The notes under the pieces were generated by a model, which did no database searches, was not told where the DNA came from, and saw nothing but the letters and a program-made list of their open reading frames with translations. Position numbers and translations under genes: made by a program. 64,000 nt of DNA from Diphasiastrum complanatum (lineage: Eukaryota; Streptophyta; Lycopodiopsida; Lycopodiales; Lycopodiaceae), in NCBI GenBank assembly GCA_029204225.1, contig CM055094.1, forward strand, positions 21,200,331 to 21,264,330, in the 5' to 3' direction. The stretch's first letter is position 1. Each line of letters starts with the position of its first letter. Below, one piece after another: positions 61,764 through 64,000 of the stretch.

Positions 61764-63260
61764 TTAGTTAATGGTAGAAAATAGAATCTTGAAGTATGGA
61801 CCCCATGCGTTGCGGCTACCCAACTTCCAATTAACTACATACGTTACTAGTGAGGTCAAGTCATCGGAGTTGTGCGGGCAGACCAAAAACTCGGTCGGAG
61901 TTTTAAAATTCGACGATTTTCTCTCTCTTACATGGCATTTCTTAGACAGCCCTTTTGGGCCATGGAACTCCTCGAATGTAAACTCCATATCATTTGAGTC
62001 TGTTTCATCTGATGAAGCATGACGCTTCGCTTGTATCGATCCTTCGTCTGTGACATAGAGTACATGGGTGTCTTTCTCGACGTAAGCTTCACTAGGTCGA
62101 CCGTTTGGTGCTTTGCAGTTGGCCCTTGTGGAGAGAAAGAACTCTTTCTCTTTTGAGAAGCCGCTTGCATGGAATCTATTGCAATAGGCCTAGAAGTAGA
62201 GTTGGTATTCTTGGCTGGTTCTGAGGGAGTCTCCCAAGCTTTTATCTGCTAGCATCAAGTGGTCTCAAAATCGAGGTCAGTGGCTCAACTGCTGCAAAGT
62301 GACATCTATCAGAAGATAGCCCAATAACTGGAGGTTTGCTTGTTCTTGATATAGTCATGGAGGCAGTTGGAAGCAAACTGGGCACAGTCACAAAGGTTCT
62401 GATCGTGTAGTTTAGAATCAGCCATAATGTGGAATAGTTTCATGGGGATACGCGTGAACTTGGACCTATAGCCCTATGTATATTTCGTTAGATAGGCACA
62501 CGGAACAGCTAAGGACTTATCATTTATGACCTCGATACGGTAACCATCTTTTTTTTCCCATTTGTCCACTGAGGGGTATATGTATTTGAAGTATGCTGTG
62601 GATTCAATCTTTTTGAGGGTCCTGTTGACTATGTTTGGTCCCCTAGGGAAGCCAAATGTATTGAGGTCAGCCCCAGAAATAGGGATAGTATAAACAAAAT
62701 TTTGGTTAGGAGGTAACATGACTTGGAAAATCTGTCGGTGTGGTTATAGGCAATATGCAATAGAAATGGGCTCTGATAGCCACTGAAAAGAGGAAGTTGG
62801 AACTCTATGTGGCTCAAGAACTAGTGTGCCTCCTGGTACCAAGTGTTCATCTCAGAGATATCGAGGCTTTCCATGGTGATGTCAATTATGTCTTGAGTTG
62901 GGTCATCAGAACTGGAAGATGTTGTGGCAGACAGGTTCTGGACTCGGCTGATGACTCTGTTGAAGGTTCGGCTCTGGTAATAGACAAGTGGAGTCTCGGC
63001 TCGGTCGACTGTGGAGGGCTTCGGATCGGTCGTCTTTGGATGGACTCGGCTCAGTCAACTTTGTATGCAGAGTATGGATGCTCAGCTCAATCCACAGTGA
63101 ATGCAGAGTATGGAGGCTCGGCTTGGTCCACATTGATTGCAGAGCATGGGGGCTAGGCTCTCTGAGCAGTGTATGTAGAGTATTGCTTGGCAGTGTATGG
63201 AGACTAGAAATTTGTGGAAAACTTTGGAGCGATGTTGCTCTGATAGGATGTGGAAACGAT
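61764..63260 (-). repeat. Element X (unit D), with an extra right end
   Basis: Minus-oriented copy with four minisatellite units (three full 36-bp units plus a partial, 63061-63195). It is the only copy that continues beyond CAAATGGTCGGCCTAG-type sequence: two overlapping frames are open, 62170-61928 (QKRKSSFSPQGPTAKHQTV) and 61988-61764 (EFTFEEFHGPKGLSKKC). The element X end in other copies is therefore truncated. Stops split the body as elsewhere. Confidence 0.5.
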
Positions 63261-63348
63261 GATTATTGCATGATGATTAAACTGATCTTGTATGAATGAT
63301 TTGAAGAGACATATTTATGTGCATATGATTCCTTGTGGTTCAGGTTAG

Positions 63349-64000
63349 GTCGTAATTTAAAAAATATTTTTCTTGATACCAGAATTGTAATTTAAAACAC
63401 TTTTAATATTTTTAAAAAAAAATTAAAAACTTTTGTTCTAATAAGCAAATTTTTTTTTTTAGTTACTCTAATGGTTGTGTCCAATGATTTTATTTTGAAT
63501 AGTATTATTATTTCATATAAGCTAATGTGCAATTATTAATAAAAATCAATTAACAGAATTTTAGTAGCTTGATTAATTTTCTTGCAAAATACAACATTTT
63601 TTTTAGCATTACAATATCTTTATTTGAAGCATTTTAAATATGGGTATTTTTTATATAAAATCAAAAAAAAAATTCGTCTCCATGTCATTTCTTTTTTTTG
63701 GGATCATCGCGTTTCATTATGAACAATCTTAGTAAATTCTTCCCTAGTGCATCCTTCCAAAATTAGATGAATGGCTTTTTTGTTTGACTACACAAGCTCG
63801 CCAGAGATGTTGTCAAGTCACGCATACTTCTTTTTTTTATGCCAGTACATGATTGATTTGCTGCAAACCCTTCTGCTAAACTCCTTGCCAACTTAGGAGG
63901 CTGAAAACATCATAGAGATTGAATGCCTCCTCCAAAACTCAAATGAAAGGCCTGGTTCTTTCAGCCTAAACATCCCTAGTTCGGTGGTTTCTGGACAAAA
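63349..64000. repeat. Second copy of the AT-rich block
   Basis: Matches about 49863-50560 with many indels in the A and T runs. The right end continues out of the window. No secure gene. Confidence 0.55.

Overview
The window looks like nuclear DNA of a repeat-rich land plant. The evidence is a complete Ty1/copia retrotransposon primed by initiator Met-tRNA, plant-type G-box promoters, introns with ordinary GT/AG borders, and a histone with plant CENH3-like features. There are no rRNA or tRNA genes, no CRISPR and no bacterial-type operons. The species cannot be named from the sequence.

Almost everything belongs to a tandem array of large, shuffled units. The landmark of each unit is a minus-strand gene for a divergent histone H3 whose fold resembles the centromeric variant CENH3. 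Its start codons lie at 253, 2113, 15988, 28313 and 46133, so the units are about 1.9, 13.9, 12.3 and 17.8 kb. The 17.8 kb unit shrinks to about 12 kb once a 5.9 kb copia insertion, a 1.6 kb tandem duplication and two deletions are allowed for. A full unit reads left to right: CATGTGGC-rich satellite with a 209-bp tandem duplication; histone gene (minus); its TATA box and a dense CACGTG array; remnants of an unrecognised repeat (called element X here) carrying a 36-bp minisatellite; gag-protease of an old copia family (copia B); more element X; a (TC)n tract; an exon of an unknown coiled-coil protein made of two 222-residue repeats; a conserved 3' flank; and LTR remnants.

Layout: 1-982, partial histone copy and promoter. 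983-14954, unit 0, with extra fragments of an unknown multi-exon gene, an inverted copy of element X, a Ty3/gypsy remnant and an unusual reverse-transcriptase remnant. 14955-27078, unit A. 27079-44860, unit B, which holds the intact copia element 36586-42446 with identical-looking LTRs and a CAAGT target duplication. 44861-59685, unit C, including a second truncated copia. 59686-64000, start of a degraded unit D.

Most coding material is broken. The parts that still look functional are the copia polyprotein, the histone copies at 1655-2113 and 45759-46133, and possibly the two-repeat protein at 22784-24297. No pathway links the genes. The main point of interest is a CENH3-like histone, with its own G-box promoter, multiplied as part of a macrosatellite.
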